DNA of 64,000 bases from Mya arenaria. Lineage: Eukaryota > Mollusca > Bivalvia > Myida > Myidae. Positions 1-12,386 of this stretch are shown piece after piece (the first letter of the stretch is position 1; the number at the start of each line of letters is the position of its first letter). The position numbers and the translations under genes were made by a program. The notes under the pieces are model-generated. The model saw nothing but the letters and a program-made list of their open reading frames with translations, did not search any database and had not been told where the DNA came from. Location: contig NC_069122.1 in NCBI RefSeq assembly GCF_026914265.1, positions 33,283,473-33,347,472 on the forward strand, in the 5' to 3' direction.

Positions 1-1220
1 TGCACAAGCCATATTGGTTAGACATAAAGCCATGACTGTGGTCTTGCAAATGCACCAGCCATATTGGTTAGACATAAAGCCATGACTGTGGTCTTGCAAA
101 TGCACCAGCCATATTGGTTAGACATAAAGCCATGACTGTGGTCTTGCAAATGCACCAGCCATATTGGTTAGACATAAAGCCATGACTGTGGTCTTGCAAA
201 TGCACCAGCCATATTGGTTAGACATAAAGCCATGACTGTGGTCTTGCAAATGCACCAGCCATATTGGTTAGACATAAAGCCATGACTGTGGTCTTGCAAA
301 TGCACCAGCCATATTGGTTAGACATAAAGCCATGACTGTGGTCTTGCAAATGCACCAGCCATATTGGTTAGACATAAAGCCATGACTGTGGTCTTGCAAA
401 TGCACCAGCCATGTGTGTTAGACATAAAGCCATGACTGTGGTCTTGCAAATGCACCAGCCATATTGGTTAGACATAAAGCCATGACTGTGGTCTTGCAAA
501 TGCACCAGCCATATTGGTTAGACATAAAGCCATGACTGTGGTCTTGCAAATGCACCAGCCATGTGTGTTAGACATAAAGCCATGACTGTGGTCTTGCAAA
601 TGCACCAGCCATATTGGTTAGACATAAAGCCATGACTGTGGTCTTGCAAATGCACCAGCCATATTGGTTAGACATAAAGCCATGACTGTGGTCTTGCAAA
701 TGCACAAGCCATATTGGTTAGACATAAAGCCATGACTGTGGTCTTGCAAATGCACCAGCCATATTGGTTAGACATAAAGCCATGACTGTGGTCTTGCAAA
801 TGCACAAGCCATATTGGTTAGACATAAAGCCATGACTGTGGTCTTGCAAATGCGCAAGCCATATTGGTTAGACATAAAGCCATGACTGTGGTCTTGCAAA
901 TGCACCAGCCATATTGGTTAGACATAAAGCCATGACTGTGGTCTTGCAAATGCACCAGCCATATTGGTTAGACATAAAGCCATGACTGTGGTCTTGCAAA
1001 TGCACCAGCCATATTGGTTAGACATAAAGCCATGACTGTGGTCTTGCAAATGCACCAGCCATATTGGTTAGACATAAAGCCATGACTGTGGTCTTGCAAA
1101 TGCACCAGCCATATTGGTTAGACATAAAGCCATGACTGTGGTCTTGCAAATGCACCAGCCATATTGGTTAGACATAAAGCCATGACTGTGGTCTTGCAAA
1201 TGCACCAGCCATATTGGTTA
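1..1220. repeat. 50-bp satellite, 24 copies plus a partial copy
   Basis: The unit is exactly 50 bp, running from TGCACCAGCC to GTCTTGCAAA, in 24 perfect-register copies with a 20-bp partial copy at the end. Variants are few: GTGTG replaces ATTGG in the copies starting at 401 and 551, TGCACAAGCC appears at 1, 701 and 801, and TGCGCAAGCC at 851. The array begins at the window edge, so its true length is unknown. It ends at GGTTAGGGTTAGAC, where a 6-bp GGTTAG step is duplicated. No long reading frame crosses it. Confidence 0.98.
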
Positions 1221-2040
1221 GGGTTAGACATAACTGACATTTTATTTCTATTTTCTTCCCTTTTTTATGTACATTTACATACATTGTTCAAGGGTTATAG
1301 TTTCATTTGGGGGCACTTATAACATACTGTGACAGCTCTTGTTAAATCATGCTTACAGCTAAGCGGCCAGTGTTTTTCGCCACTGTTTGTGAATGTAGCC
1401 AGGGACCTTATAATTGTGAAAATAATGACAAAATGCCCAAAATTGTGAATTCATTATAATTATGTAGCATGCATGTATATCAAACAGCAGGCAATCCCTT
1501 TTAAGATCATTGAATTAGAGAATACAACAAATTCAAACATGTTCTAAATAACTATGCCGTATCTGTAGAAATTTAACCTATAAGGATTTATGTGTTTGTG
1601 GTTTTACTTCAAAATTGTGAGTTTGAGTCCAATACTGTGAAAAGTATATTTTCTGAATTTGCGAATTGGGCTGAAAAAAAAACACAGACAGCTATGGCTG
1701 GTACAAATTACAGTTAATTAATTAATTGCTATTTCTTCAAGTATGTGTAATATTAATGTATGTGTAAAATGCTGAACACCTGTGTACCAAAGGTTAGGAG
1801 ACCATTTAAATGCCACCACCATGCAGAGTCTTGTGACTTTTTTTGTTTTGACAGACTCTTGGTGAAACAGGTAGATACAGGTTACTTTGTATATATCTCC
1901 ATTTATTTAAAAAAGGTCGCTCTATGTGCATAAATAATAGCCGTTATTATTGCTGACTTAATGGAAACCTGGTACATGTAACTTACATGTAAACTATGAG
2001 TATAAAGAACATGTATAATATATATATATACGCATGTATG
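1221..2040. other. AT-rich intergenic stretch
   Basis: I see no convincing exon, RNA gene or structured repeat here. It holds poly-A and poly-T runs and a short TA microsatellite near 2017-2030. Confidence 0.5.
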
Positions 2041-2602
2041 TATTTTTAGCTCACCTGAGCACAAAGTGCTTAGCTTAAGCTATTGTGATAGTGGTGCGTT
2101 GTCCGTTGCCCATTGTCAACATTTTCCTAAATCAAACAACTTTTCCTCCTAAACCACTGGGACAATTTCAACCAAACATCACAGGAATGTACCTTGGCTG
2201 GTTCATTTCAAAATATCTACAGTAATAGTGGTACCATTGACAGCGGAAACGAAATTTTCTTCTCAGAAACCATTGGCCAGATTTTAAAATAATTTCACAG
2301 AAATGATCCTAAGGTGACCTTCTGTTAAATTTCTTCAACCCATGTTGATTCATAAAAAGCAAAACTATTTGTCTATATGGAAAATTTTGAAAACTCTCGT
2401 CAGAAACCATAGACCTTATTTCAAAATAATTTCTCAAAAATGTTCCTTTGGCAACCATTTATCAAATTCCTTCAACTCATTGAGATTCATAAAAAAACAT
2501 GGCTGCCAGGGGCAGGGCTAGATTTCACTCTATGTCTCTATCATATGGAAATCTTTAAAAAGCTTCTCTTCAGAAACCATTGGCCTGATATTCAAAATTA
2601 GT
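2041..2602 (+). repeat. AGCTCACCTGAGC dispersed element
   Basis: Begins TTTTAGCTCACCTGAGCAC and continues through a region with an internal near-duplication: the blocks around 2290-2360 and 2430-2500 both read 'TGNTCCTNNGGNNACC...TTCAAC' and end in a CATAAAAA run. A second copy of the head is at 31475. I recognise the head as a family common in bivalve genomes (recalled, not searched). The right edge is approximate. Confidence 0.6.
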
Positions 2603-2931
2603 TAAAGATGCACTCTTATTCCCAAATAAGATTTTGCACAATTAATAAGATTGTTTTAATATTCCAAATAGGATGAATAAATGTCGAAAACAATAGTTCT
2701 TGTGAAGGACACCAAGTTTAATTTGAAAGAAACCAGCATAAACACGGTATTTCTGCCTTATGAGACTATAGCAGGCCACAGAAAATTTTTAAGCATTCAC
2801 CAATCATTTCATATTTTTGCGTTTTCTGCAATTCAATACACGGTTACAATCTTTTAATCATTAATTAATATTTTCCATGAATGCATTATTTAGTAATTAG
2901 TTAAGGGTTATCACTCAAAATGGATGTTTGT

Positions 2932-3262
2932 CAGTGCTCCAGCCAGGATTTGAAAAGGGCAGGGTGCTAGGTTAAAAAGGGCACTTTCAATGAGCCTTGA
3001 TCGGCACTTGCAAGGGCCAATGTTGAATTCTTATTGTGTATTTGTTGTAATTACTTTCAATCCTAATAGTTGGTTATGAATACCTTACCTGTTTTCTTTA
3101 ATTTAGTGTCAAAATTATTTATATTTATTATTTTCATACTTATTTCTGAAAATTGACTCTGTCAAACAAAAGGGCACAGCAGGGTGTAGTAAAGGGCAGC
3201 AGGGTGCTTGAAAAGGGCAGCGGGGTGTCCCACCCTGCTATTTAGGCCTAGCTGGAGCACTG
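2932..3262. mobile_element. MITE with CAGTGCTCCAGC ends
   Basis: A 331-bp element with inverted ends: CAGTGCTCCAGCCAGG on the left and CCTAGCTGGAGCACTG on the right. The flanks share TTTGT immediately outside both ends, a possible target duplication. It has no coding capacity. The inside has repeated AAAGGGCA-CAGGGTG words. The CAG-type ends suggest a hAT-like non-autonomous element, but the 5-bp flanking match is shorter than the usual 8 bp of hAT, so the superfamily is uncertain. Confidence 0.75.
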
Positions 3263-3871
3263 TTTGTTATACATGTGTATGTATTGATTTGGAATATGAG
3301 TGTCACTTTAATGTATTTATAAGGGCAAGCATTTTGATGGGCAGCGTCCAGAATATTGTGCGATCAATAACTTTAGAGCCCTTTGTCCAATCAGATGAGC
3401 AATATAGTGCCATCTTGGCCCTCTAAAAAGAAAAGAACAGAAAATGGACATATTAAAGTGTAATAAGTAAATAAAAAAGGAGTTGTATGATTCATTGACA
3501 TTTGTGGAACTGTAATTTTTATTAGCCTGTCAGTGAGTTCATATCTATTAAATAAAGAGCCGGGTTTTGTGAAAGTCTTCGTGTTATTAATTTTGTTGTG
3601 CAAAAGTACCTACGAGTACCTTGGCCATAAGTTGAACTCATCCATATCTTAAAAGTTCCAAGACATACACAAATGAACTTGATATACATGTTGTTAGACT
3701 CAGAGAGACAATACATGCGGCACATATGTATACAGCAATTCCCATCAATCTGGTTTTGATTATTGTGTGAAAATCATTTGTAACTTAAAAACAATTTCAG
3801 ATCCTGGTACAACTTCGAGACAGAAAGAGAAAAGGTCAAGAAACCACAGCTCAACCGCTGGTTTTAGGTCC

Positions 3872-6800
3872 ATGGCAGTATGTAAGTTGTAGATGTAGAT
3901 GATTTCTTCAAATTTCACCAGAGACAACACACACATGTTTAAAGCTGCACTCTCACAGATTTACCATTTTTACAACTTTTTTATTTTTTGTCTTGGAAAG
4001 AGCAATTTTTTGCTTAAATATTTGCAAACCGAATGATATAAGATTGCTGACAAAATGTCAGATTATAGATTTTCATATTTCCATTCAAAAATTAATGTTT
4101 TATGGCTAACGGTTTAAGAAAAAAGCATAAATCATCAATTTTTGAACTTAAATATAAAAATCTGCAATCTTATTTTTTGTCAGCAGTCCTTTATAACTGG
4201 TTTCCATGGTTTAAGAAAAAAGCATAAATCATCAATTTTTTAACTTAAATATAAAAATCTGTGATCTTATTTTTTGTCAGCAGTCCTTTATAACTGGTTT
4301 CCATGGATTTTCACAAGAATTGGCTTGTTCCAAAACAAAAAATAAATAAGTTGTCAAAACGTTCAATCTGAGAGCGTAGCTTTAAGAAAGGGGTATAATT
4401 TGGCTTAAAGGAATAGACTGATTGACCCTCTTTTAATAAATAAAAAAGACAGACAGGCATTGGACTTCCCTCAGTAATTTTGTATGTTTTTTGGCTTGTT
4501 TTTAATCAGTGTCGTGCATTGCCACCATGAGGCATTTGGCAGTTATAAATATCTAAATCAAAAGAGTTCACAGTCAAATATATACTGTCAAATGGTTAAC
4601 TTGCGCCAAACAGATATTACCAGTCATTGAAATTAGACTTTCAGATGAACAAGTCTGAATTCTTATACTATTGCCTAGCATCAAATTTTTTAACAAGCCC
4701 TGCTGTCTAAAATTCAGAATATGAGCAAGTGCAGAGCTTGTGTTAATTTCAACCATTGTATACGCAAATGTAGCTTTCACTTAATTACAGCAAGTTTCTG
4801 ATCTCTTATACTCCTGGCTTGTGTTGCATGCACATTGAATCAGACTGTTTGCATTTATAAGATAATAAAAAATTTAATTCCCATTTTTCCCTATTCAAGC
4901 CTATAGAATGCTGTATTCCTGACTGTAGTGGCCTACCAATGAAAGGAGAGACCAACTTCGTTATCCATCGTTTCCCGACGCCTCTCGATGAACGCCAGTC
5001 CTGGATCAATGCTATTGTTGCTGTGTACGGCAACAAATACAATGTTAGTAACTCCTTCACATATGTTTGTCATTTTGCTGTAAATTTATTTATTTTACAA
5101 TGATTGTGAAATGAGTGATAACAACATATTATTGATCACAAGACATTTATAACAGGTACCTTGGATTATTGTCTTTGACCCTTGTCTCATGGGGAAAACC
5201 GGAGAAAAAGTGAGAATCAGGTGTGCTCACCAGCTACTATTTGTTATTTGATAAAAACAAATCTTTGTCATTTGCTCAGTAGAGAACAGCATTAACACAT
5301 TAGAGTAGTGTGATCATTTGTTTGAACAGCAGAAAAGTCGAAAAAGCAAGCAGTCGCCATAAAACTTCTAATGGTGCTAGATACATATTTACACGAAAAA
5401 CCAAATTTATTGTACTAGTAGTCAGGGTGCTGCCAAAAAGTTTCAAAGGGTGAAAATATTATAGATTTGACAAAAAAAATGTTAGAAATGTATAAACTAT
5501 GTACATGTAAATGAGGTTATTTAAGCTTTCAACTGCCAGTCTGTAAAATTTAAAATATAAGAGTTTCCGGCCAATTTCTTTTAGCTGTTACTTTTTCCTA
5601 ACGCATATGAGAAATTATTTGGATAGATATAATTTCTGATTGCCAATATTTTAAACCTGGTTTCATCTCAATGAAGCGAGAGAAATTTTTCTTTACATTT
5701 ATAATGCCACGGACTGGAAAAAATTAAAATTAAAATGATATGACAAAAAAATTCTGAAACCTAATATTATTGCCAGATTAAAATCGAAATGAATTACAAT
5801 TTATAAAACATGAAATCTGACAATTTTGCACACTTCATGTTGCCTTGTGTTGTGGGGGAAACGAAAGTACTCAGAGGAAACTCATTAATGTCTGGCTTGG
5901 TGACCAAACACCAAACTCACATATGCCCAGGCCGGAAATCAAACTGTGGTTGCTTAGGTTAGAAGTGAGTGCACTAATTACTGCACTAACAGGACTCTTT
6001 ACCTATAACCGTACTGTTAGAGTGCAGATACTTTTATTAACTTATTTATGAACTGTCTTAGGTAAATGTTTTGAAATAAGAGTAAAGAATAAGAAGAACC
6101 ACCTGCCATTCTTCTTAGCACTCAATTATGAATACAACAGGTTTGGTAGATTTACCACCACAGTTTTTAAGTGAGAAAGCGTCAGTTGTTCAAAAACATT
6201 GCTGATTATTGTCCATGTTTTTTGTCATTTCTTGGCCCAAATTTCTCGAAACTTTTTAAGGTTAACAAGCTCAAATAACTTATTTCATTAAGCCAAAATA
6301 CATAATAAAATTTGATTTTGATAAATGAAAAATGGTTAATTGTTATAAAGATAATTCTTATTTAAAGACTAAACAGTCTTAAAGAAGTTCAAATAACGCA
6401 AATTATAGAAAAACAAGAATAGTGAGGTTTGCTTAATCCTGTAATAAGAGACTTAAGAAGTTTCAAGAAATTGGGGCCTGGTTATGGTTTAGTTAAGCAG
6501 TAAAGGATAATTGTTAATCCTTTCCTTTTTAGGACATAGCAAGTGAAGGGCAGGGTGTATGCACATACCATTTCCGGAAGAACGATTACAATGGGGCCAA
6601 TAGATGTAAAGTGTATTCAGCCCCAAGTGTCTTCAAAAAACATGTAGAGATACCACGGACCCAACCTAGTACTAAATCATTATCCACAGAAAGTAAACTA
6701 ATCCACGAAATAAAACCTCAGGTTCCAAAGGGGTGTTTAACAGAAACAAACGCTGTTGTGTCAGGAGCTCATTGGGATATCATTCAGCCAGAAACTTTAA

Positions 6801-9746
6801 ACAGGAAGAAAGATGGGAAATTGGCGACTGGTGAAGAATGTACATCAACAAAAAAGGGTGAAATATTCATCCAGTCAAAAGACCTGGATATCAGTTGCAG
6901 TAGTGTTGGTAAGTTGATCAATTTTTAGCTTGACTATTCGAAGAATAAGGAGAGCTTTACTTCACACCCCAGTGCCAGAATTCAAATGACTTGATACTTC
7001 ATACAGTTGTTCAGGACCATCACACAATGAGGTAACATAACTCCATATTATCCTTAACACAAGTTATGGCCCCTGATTGACTTAGAAACTTATGTTAAAG
7101 TTTAAGGGCGGATTAAAGTTTTATGAAAAGTTGGGATTTAAAAACAACAACTTCTATACCCTTCATTAAATTGGCTTAATACATCACAGAATTATTGACG
7201 ACCATCTTGCAATAAGGCAACATAACTCCATTTTAACCCTCAATAAAAAAAATATGGCCCTTGATTGACTTCTTTATTTCATTTTTTTTTTCCTTTGACA
7301 GGCACATTTTTATATTCTTAACCAGGTTTTCACAAAGGGAAAACTATTTATTAGAATGACTTGTTCGGGCAGGCTGATGGGAGAGCAGCGTCAAAGTCAC
7401 CTTATGTATTGAATGATTTTAGCTAGGTTTGACACATAGTGACCAGACTTGGTATATAGGAAGAGTTTATGGAGACCATTCATGGGATTGGGTTTGAGGC
7501 GTTTATAGAAAACTGGTTAGTATTGAATAACTTAAGTAAGGGCCGTCATATTGCGACCTAACTTAGTATATATGAAGATTTTTCCAGAGACCTTTCATGA
7601 GATGATGTTTTGAGCCCCAAAAGTTATGGTCAAGGTCACTGTTGCTAAAATTGAAAAAAATGATTAGTACTTAATAACTTATGTAATGGTTGACATAATG
7701 TGACCAAACTTGGTATATATGACAAGTTTATGGCCTTTTGCCCCCCTTAAGGTCACTGTTACTAAAATAGATTACCAGTTGGTACTAAATAACTTATGGT
7801 TGACATACTGTGTGACCAAACTTGATATGTTGGAAGAGTTTATGGAGGACTTCCATGGGATTGTGTTTGGGGCCCCAATGATCAAGGTCTCTGTTACAAA
7901 AATAGAAGAATGCAGTTGAAACTGAATCTCTTCAGCCAATCATTAAAAAACCTGGTTTTGTCACATCAAGGTTCTTGTTTACTTTTTAATTTGATTTTTT
8001 ATTGCTTTTGACAGGCAAGTATTATATCATGGTTTTCACTTCTAAGACAAAGCGGCGTAGTCGAGCATGCTGTCAGATGACAGCTCTTGTTTATATTTAT
8101 TCTTCAAATCTTGAGATTGAGTGCATCCTGGTGTGGCTAGCTTGCCCTCCTGTGTTAACACTGAAGCAGCACAGAAACAAATGTTTTGTTCTTACAGAAA
8201 CAGATCAAATGTTTAGGGAAAACTTGCTTGTAATTCAGGTACCGTTAGTGTGTTTGTTCATTGTTGTTCTTCCCCCATCTGTTCATCTGTTACTGCAAGG
8301 TCTCAGCTGTAATTTTCTCACTCACAGAATTTTGCAGCATGGGAAGGTACGTCTTGGGCAGCAATCATGGGGCTCTAGCCTCAAAGGTCAAGGTCACTCT
8401 CAGAGCTCAATTTGCTATTACTTCAACATGGCCAAATCAGGGGCATTAGCACATCCCTGTGACATCTTTTATTTTTAAGAAAAAACGTTAAGCTATTATC
8501 TTAGCTAATCATGTGTCAGCGTCATTGTCATGCAAAACCATTGGCCATTACTAAAGGTGTTCAAGAAGAGGCTACGCCACTTATGAAATACAGCTTTTGG
8601 TGATCACTGGGTGAAATATATTGCGGTCTTACAATGAAACAAACAGTAATCCTCAATTTCTTGTACGTCATCAGAATATCTATATGTAGGTTGGTTGTTA
8701 CAGACATTCCTTTTTTGCCATCATACTATAATTGTGTAGCATTTTCTTACCAGTACTTTTCTTCAGCTTCAGCCACAAAGCCAGCTGTAACCATGGAAGC
8801 AGAGCCAGCTTTAACAATTAAAACAGAGCCAGCTGTAACCATGGAAACAGAGCCAGCTGTAATAATTAAAACAGAGCCAGCTGTAATCATGGAAACAGAG
8901 CCAGCTGTAACCATGGAAACAGAGCCAGCTGTAATAATTAAAACAGAGCCAGCTGTAATCATAGAAACAGAGCCAGCTGTAACCATGGAAACAGAGCCAG
9001 CTGTAATAATTAAAATAGAGCCAGCTGTAAGCATGGAAGCAGAGCCAGCTGTAATCATGGAACAAGAGCCAGCTGTAATCATTAAAACAGAGCCAGCTGT
9101 AACCATCAAAACAGAGCCAGCTGATGATGAGTATAACACAACCTCCGGACACAAACATTATTCGAGAGGAGATTCTGACAGTCCTGCCCTAAGATTGGAA
9201 GTGAAGAAAGAAGGCCCCTCAATAGACAGTGATGTACATAAGGGTGGTGGTCTTGTGTTATCAAAAAGAGTTTCCACTGGGATTGGTACAAATTTTGACA
9301 ATGACAGACCTAATAGAAGCATTAGCTTTGAAACCTTCAGGAAAAGGAAGTACCCAGAAGTGTACATAGAACATGCATACAGTGATGAAGAGGAAAATTA
9401 TTACTCATTGATGAATAAGAATAAGGGTAGACTCGAATTTGCAAATAACCGGGATGAGTTTTGCACTAGTAAAGGGAAACAGACTTCTCAGAGGAATAAA
9501 TCTAAACTTGAGGGTAAAAGTCCTGGTTCTTTAAAGAAACAAAAAACTAAGGAGGATGAAACTGAAGGAAATTTGGAAAATATTGAGGAGCAAGAATCAC
9601 ATTTGTTTTGTTTAGGGCTAAAAAAGAAAGGTTTGGAATCTGAAAAGAACAATAAAACACCATGTAAGAGAAGCATGCGACTTCGAGAAAAAAAGAAAAT
9701 AAACAAATCATTTTTGGGACGAAGTTTACAACAAGTATTATGTTGA
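3872..9746 (+). CDS. THAP-domain zinc-finger protein, four exons
   Basis: Proposed coding exons are 3872-3877 (in a longer exon 3801-3877), 4900-5043, 6533-6908 and 8767-9746 (8773 is an alternative acceptor), giving about 501 residues. All three junctions keep phase: GCA|GTATGT to AAG|CCT, AAT|GTTAGT to TAG|GAC, and GTTG|GTAAGT to CAG|CT. Residues 1-85 form a THAP C2CH finger: the CC-x3-C cluster near residues 6-11, HRFP, the conserved W in RQSW, C-T-Y-H-F near 60-64, and SAPSVF in place of the usual AVPTIF. THAP domains bind DNA, so a nuclear regulator is likely. Residues about 180-300 are an 8-residue repeat (separate entry). The C-terminus is charged, with basic clusters such as FRKRKYP and LKKQKTK. 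The first exon and start codon are the least certain parts; the finger and last exon are firm. Confidence 0.75.
3939..4385. mobile_element. MITE with TTAAAGCTGCACTCTCAC ends, in THAP intron 1
   Basis: A 447-bp element. The left end reads TTAAAGCTGCACTCTCACAG and the right end is its imperfect inverse, finishing CTGAGAGCGTAGCTTTAA. The inverted homology extends about 50 bp inwards, including ACAACTTTTTTATTTTTTG against CAAAAAATAAATAAGTTGT. Inside is a direct duplication of about 100 bp starting near 4108 and 4208 (GTTTAAGAAAAAAGCATAAA). A related copy is at 54922-55260. Confidence 0.8.
5841..5997 (-). mobile_element. tRNA-derived SINE fragment, in THAP intron 2
   Basis: Read on the minus strand, this has a pol III A-box-like stretch (TTAGTGCAGTAATTAGTGCA) and a B-box-like GTTTGATTTCC about 40 bp on. 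A second conserved block near CTGAGTACTTTCGTTTCCCCC follows. The spacing fits a tRNA-derived SINE head plus a body segment seen in mollusc SINEs (recalled). Both boxes carry substitutions, so this is an old copy and not a functional tRNA. Confidence 0.65.
6234..6478. mobile_element. GGCCCCAATTTC palindromic MITE, copy 1
   Basis: A 245-bp element whose ends are long inverted repeats: GGCCCAAATTTCTCGAAAC on the left and GTTTCAAGAAATTGGGGCC on the right. It is non-coding and lies in THAP intron 2, about 55 bp before the exon-3 acceptor. The same family recurs at 14072-14319, 54026-54275 and, truncated, at 58567-58702. Confidence 0.85.
6922..8092 (-). repeat. AACAAGAGCTGTC dispersed element, long copy
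   Basis: On the minus strand it starts AACAAGAGCTGTCATCTGAC and ends at GTCAAGCTAAAAA. The terminal blocks match the copy at 41581-42191 (plus orientation), and the segment near 7000-7130 (ACATAACTCCATATTATCC) is the reverse complement of 41830-41880. The inside carries several diverged sub-repeats around 'TGGTATATANGAAGANTTTATGGAGACC'. It begins 13 bp after the exon-3 splice donor of the THAP gene, so it makes up most of that intron. Confidence 0.7.
8093..8766. other. Remainder of THAP intron 3
   Basis: Between the dispersed element and the last THAP exon. It contains a GGTCAAGGTCACTCTCA-type low-copy repeat block near 8230-8450 and a pyrimidine-rich tract before the acceptor. Reading frames across it have no exon-like features. 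Confidence 0.4.
8785..9125 (+). repeat. 24-bp coding minisatellite in THAP last exon
   Basis: Units of 24 bp (for example CAGAGCCAGCTGTAATAATT) encode the 8-residue module T-E-P-A-V-x-x-K/E. The frame is unbroken across about 14 modules. Two forms alternate irregularly, TEPAVTME and TEPAVIIK. Six modules end in I-K-T-E or I-K-I-E, which fit the psi-K-x-E SUMO consensus. Confidence 0.9.
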
Positions 9747-9794
9747 ATATGAGGGAGATGAAGTTTCGTGGTAAACAGCCTGAAACAGCAGAAA

Positions 9795-10083
9795 AATAAA
9801 TACGTTGATGTATTTACGTTAGCAGAAAGGAGGAGGCTATTCATTTGAAAGCCGTTTGCCGCCAGTTGCCAATGTTGGGGATTGTTCCTATGGTTTTCTG
9901 TGATTTAGTGCTATTTTATTTCAATAAAATGTGAATAGCATTGATAATGATATATAAGTATAAGAACTCTGTTTTAATGTAAGTAAAGTTATAAACTATC
10001 ATTGAAATAATTCATTTTGATATTCCTGTTGATTTTAAATATGTTTTTTTCAGTTATACTATCGATTTGACCGCACTAATAAA
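9795..10083 (+). terminator. Candidate polyadenylation signals for the THAP gene
   Basis: AATAAA hexamers lie at 9795-9800, 9923-9928 and 10078-10083, downstream of the stop at 9746. T-rich stretches follow the last two. Which is used cannot be told from sequence. Confidence 0.5.
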
Positions 10084-12386
10084 ATGTAAAACAATATGTT
10101 TTATTTTGGGGTTTGTTTTTTCATTTTTCTATACAAAGCTTTTTCTTAAGAAATAAATACAACAATGTAAGTAGAATCAAAGGAAAGAAAAGAAAAAAAA
10201 CACACAAGACTGCCAGTTTCATGAATATAACTTTGTTTAAACAAAAGTTGTGAAAAAAAATGGTGAAAATTCTTGAAAAACGAGTTCCTCGACTCGCGAA
10301 TCGCTATATAGGATTGGCAAAAATTCATAAAAGCTGCCAGAAATTGTTAACTTTAAAATGCCATAACTCTTATTCATTAAGATATTTAGAAAAAATCAAA
10401 ATGTTCTGTAAAGGTCTTCAAGAGCAGTTTTTGCAATGGTGTTCATGAATAAGCTATATTTAACTTTAAATAAAGTGGTCTGGGGTTGCTAATGTTCATA
10501 TTAGCAATGTGTCTCTGTATTCTAAGGATATTGTGGCGAAGCAGCGCGTAGTTACTAACACACTCGCATATAAAGAGCACAGGGGATTTATGTTGGAAAA
10601 GGAAGTTTATCCTTGGCGGAAGACAGTATTTCAGCTGTTTAAGCATACAGGGAAATAGGTACTTATGTGTGATCCAGTAACTTAGGATGCAGTACCTTTA
10701 ATTCAGTGGAAACACCAGCAGGATGGGACTTCTGAGACACAATCAAGTCATGAATCTAACTCACCATTACTAATAATTGTCTTTACATGAATAAGTCACT
10801 TGTATGCTGTCTTAGAATTTATTGTCTTAGATTTTTTCTAAAACATGCTGCATATCAATTATACTGGACAATGCGCAGAAAAGGAACTATGCTTGGTTTA
10901 ATGCAGAGTTATTGCCCCACTATTGGCAGTGTCGACTTGGCTCCTCTTGTTTATTGTTGTTTAAGCCAGTTTTTAAAAATACAGTGTGCTGCACTTGTAC
11001 ACTTGTGTGAAGGTGAAAAAAAACTCTTTTGAATGAAAAACTGTGTCTTTTATGTTATTTACTTGGGCACAATTACATTTTATTTTGAATGCCAGATGTA
11101 TTTCAGGATAAGAAGTAATTATACCTAGTATTACCAACGATCCTCTCTCTACAAGCTTTAGAAAATTTTCAGTCAGAAAATAACGTTGTACATACCGGTC
11201 ATATTCACAAATTGCACGTATCTTTTTTCCATACATACAAACAGTTTCCTTTATCTGATCCCCATGTATGCATGAGATACACTATCAAATCCAGTACATG
11301 TTTTACTACAAATGTGTCCTCTTGCAGACGTAAGAAGCCGTTTCGCTAGGAAGAACATACATTTTGTCTGACAAATACAACAAGACAGTATTGCATATAT
11401 ATCAGTGAGCAAATAAATGCATTAATATGCATTCTATTGTTGTATGAACTGTTTAAAATGAAAAACAGTGACAGATGACCTACATTTGTATGAGGTAACC
11501 TTGACCTGTGGCATATACCTACACATTTATGGGGTATTCATGGCAGATGACCTTAACTTGTATAAGGTAACCTCTAACATCTGTTTCAAAGCTACAAATT
11601 ACCCAGCTGTGAATTGACAAAAACACAAGAAATTGAGGGCACAAGGCCATAGCACAAACAAATGACGATCTTATTTTATACTTCATGATTTTATACTATT
11701 GAGGAAAAAGGATTCTGGGAAAACACAGGTCAATGAATGATATAGTCTGTTTCTACAGCAACAGTGATGAGGTTAATACCTTGACTGGGTATTCCAAAAA
11801 CTGAAAACATAACGAAAAATAGTTTCAATATTTAATAGGTACAAACAAAATCAATACAGTTTGATACAACACAAAACTATAAAAGATATTCCAATTAGGT
11901 TTCAAATCGTTAAGTCGGGTCTCATTTGCTGAATAATTTAATATCATGCACATGTAACTAAGTCCATACATTCATTGTTATTGTATTACAAATGTATAAT
12001 CAATTATTTTCTAAAATGATGACGTGTTTAGCTAAAAATAACATACAATACCAGACGATAAGTTTATTAAGAGATGAAATGCAGCCAACAAAGAAACACA
12101 TGTTAAGATTATAATTAGGAACACTATAGCACTGTAGAAAAAAAAACAAGCTACAAAAGTTAAGCTACAAAAGTTCTGAGCTGTGCACTGTCAAGAAAGG
12201 TAAAACAAGCACACTATAGCACCGAAGCAAACACTGGCTGCAAAAGTCCTGAGCTGCTCTACTGACCAGCCAGGCAAAACCAGAGACTAACTCTGGAAAC
12301 CTGTGCTCATTTGCGTAGTGTTGGTTCACAAAGTATGAATGTCAAGCCTCATGTCTGTCTGGTTTAACTTTAATGACTCAAATACA
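10084..12386. other. Intergenic region without clear genes
   Basis: AT-rich, with no coding exon I would defend. It holds two short direct repeats: 'ACACTATAGCAC' with 'CTACAAAAGT/CTGCAAAAGT' near 12120-12260, and a GGTAACCT motif pair near 11490-11570. Confidence 0.5.

Noticed and set aside
1211..1231. GGTTAGGGTTAGAC as a telomere (TTAGGG) remnant
   Set aside because: Only about two units, explained by a simple GGTTAG duplication at the end of the 50-bp satellite.
8747..9158. Long minus-strand frames opposite the THAP coding repeat
   Set aside because: They are antisense shadows of the 24-bp repeat; the plus frame has splice phase, the THAP exon chain and a normal C-terminus.
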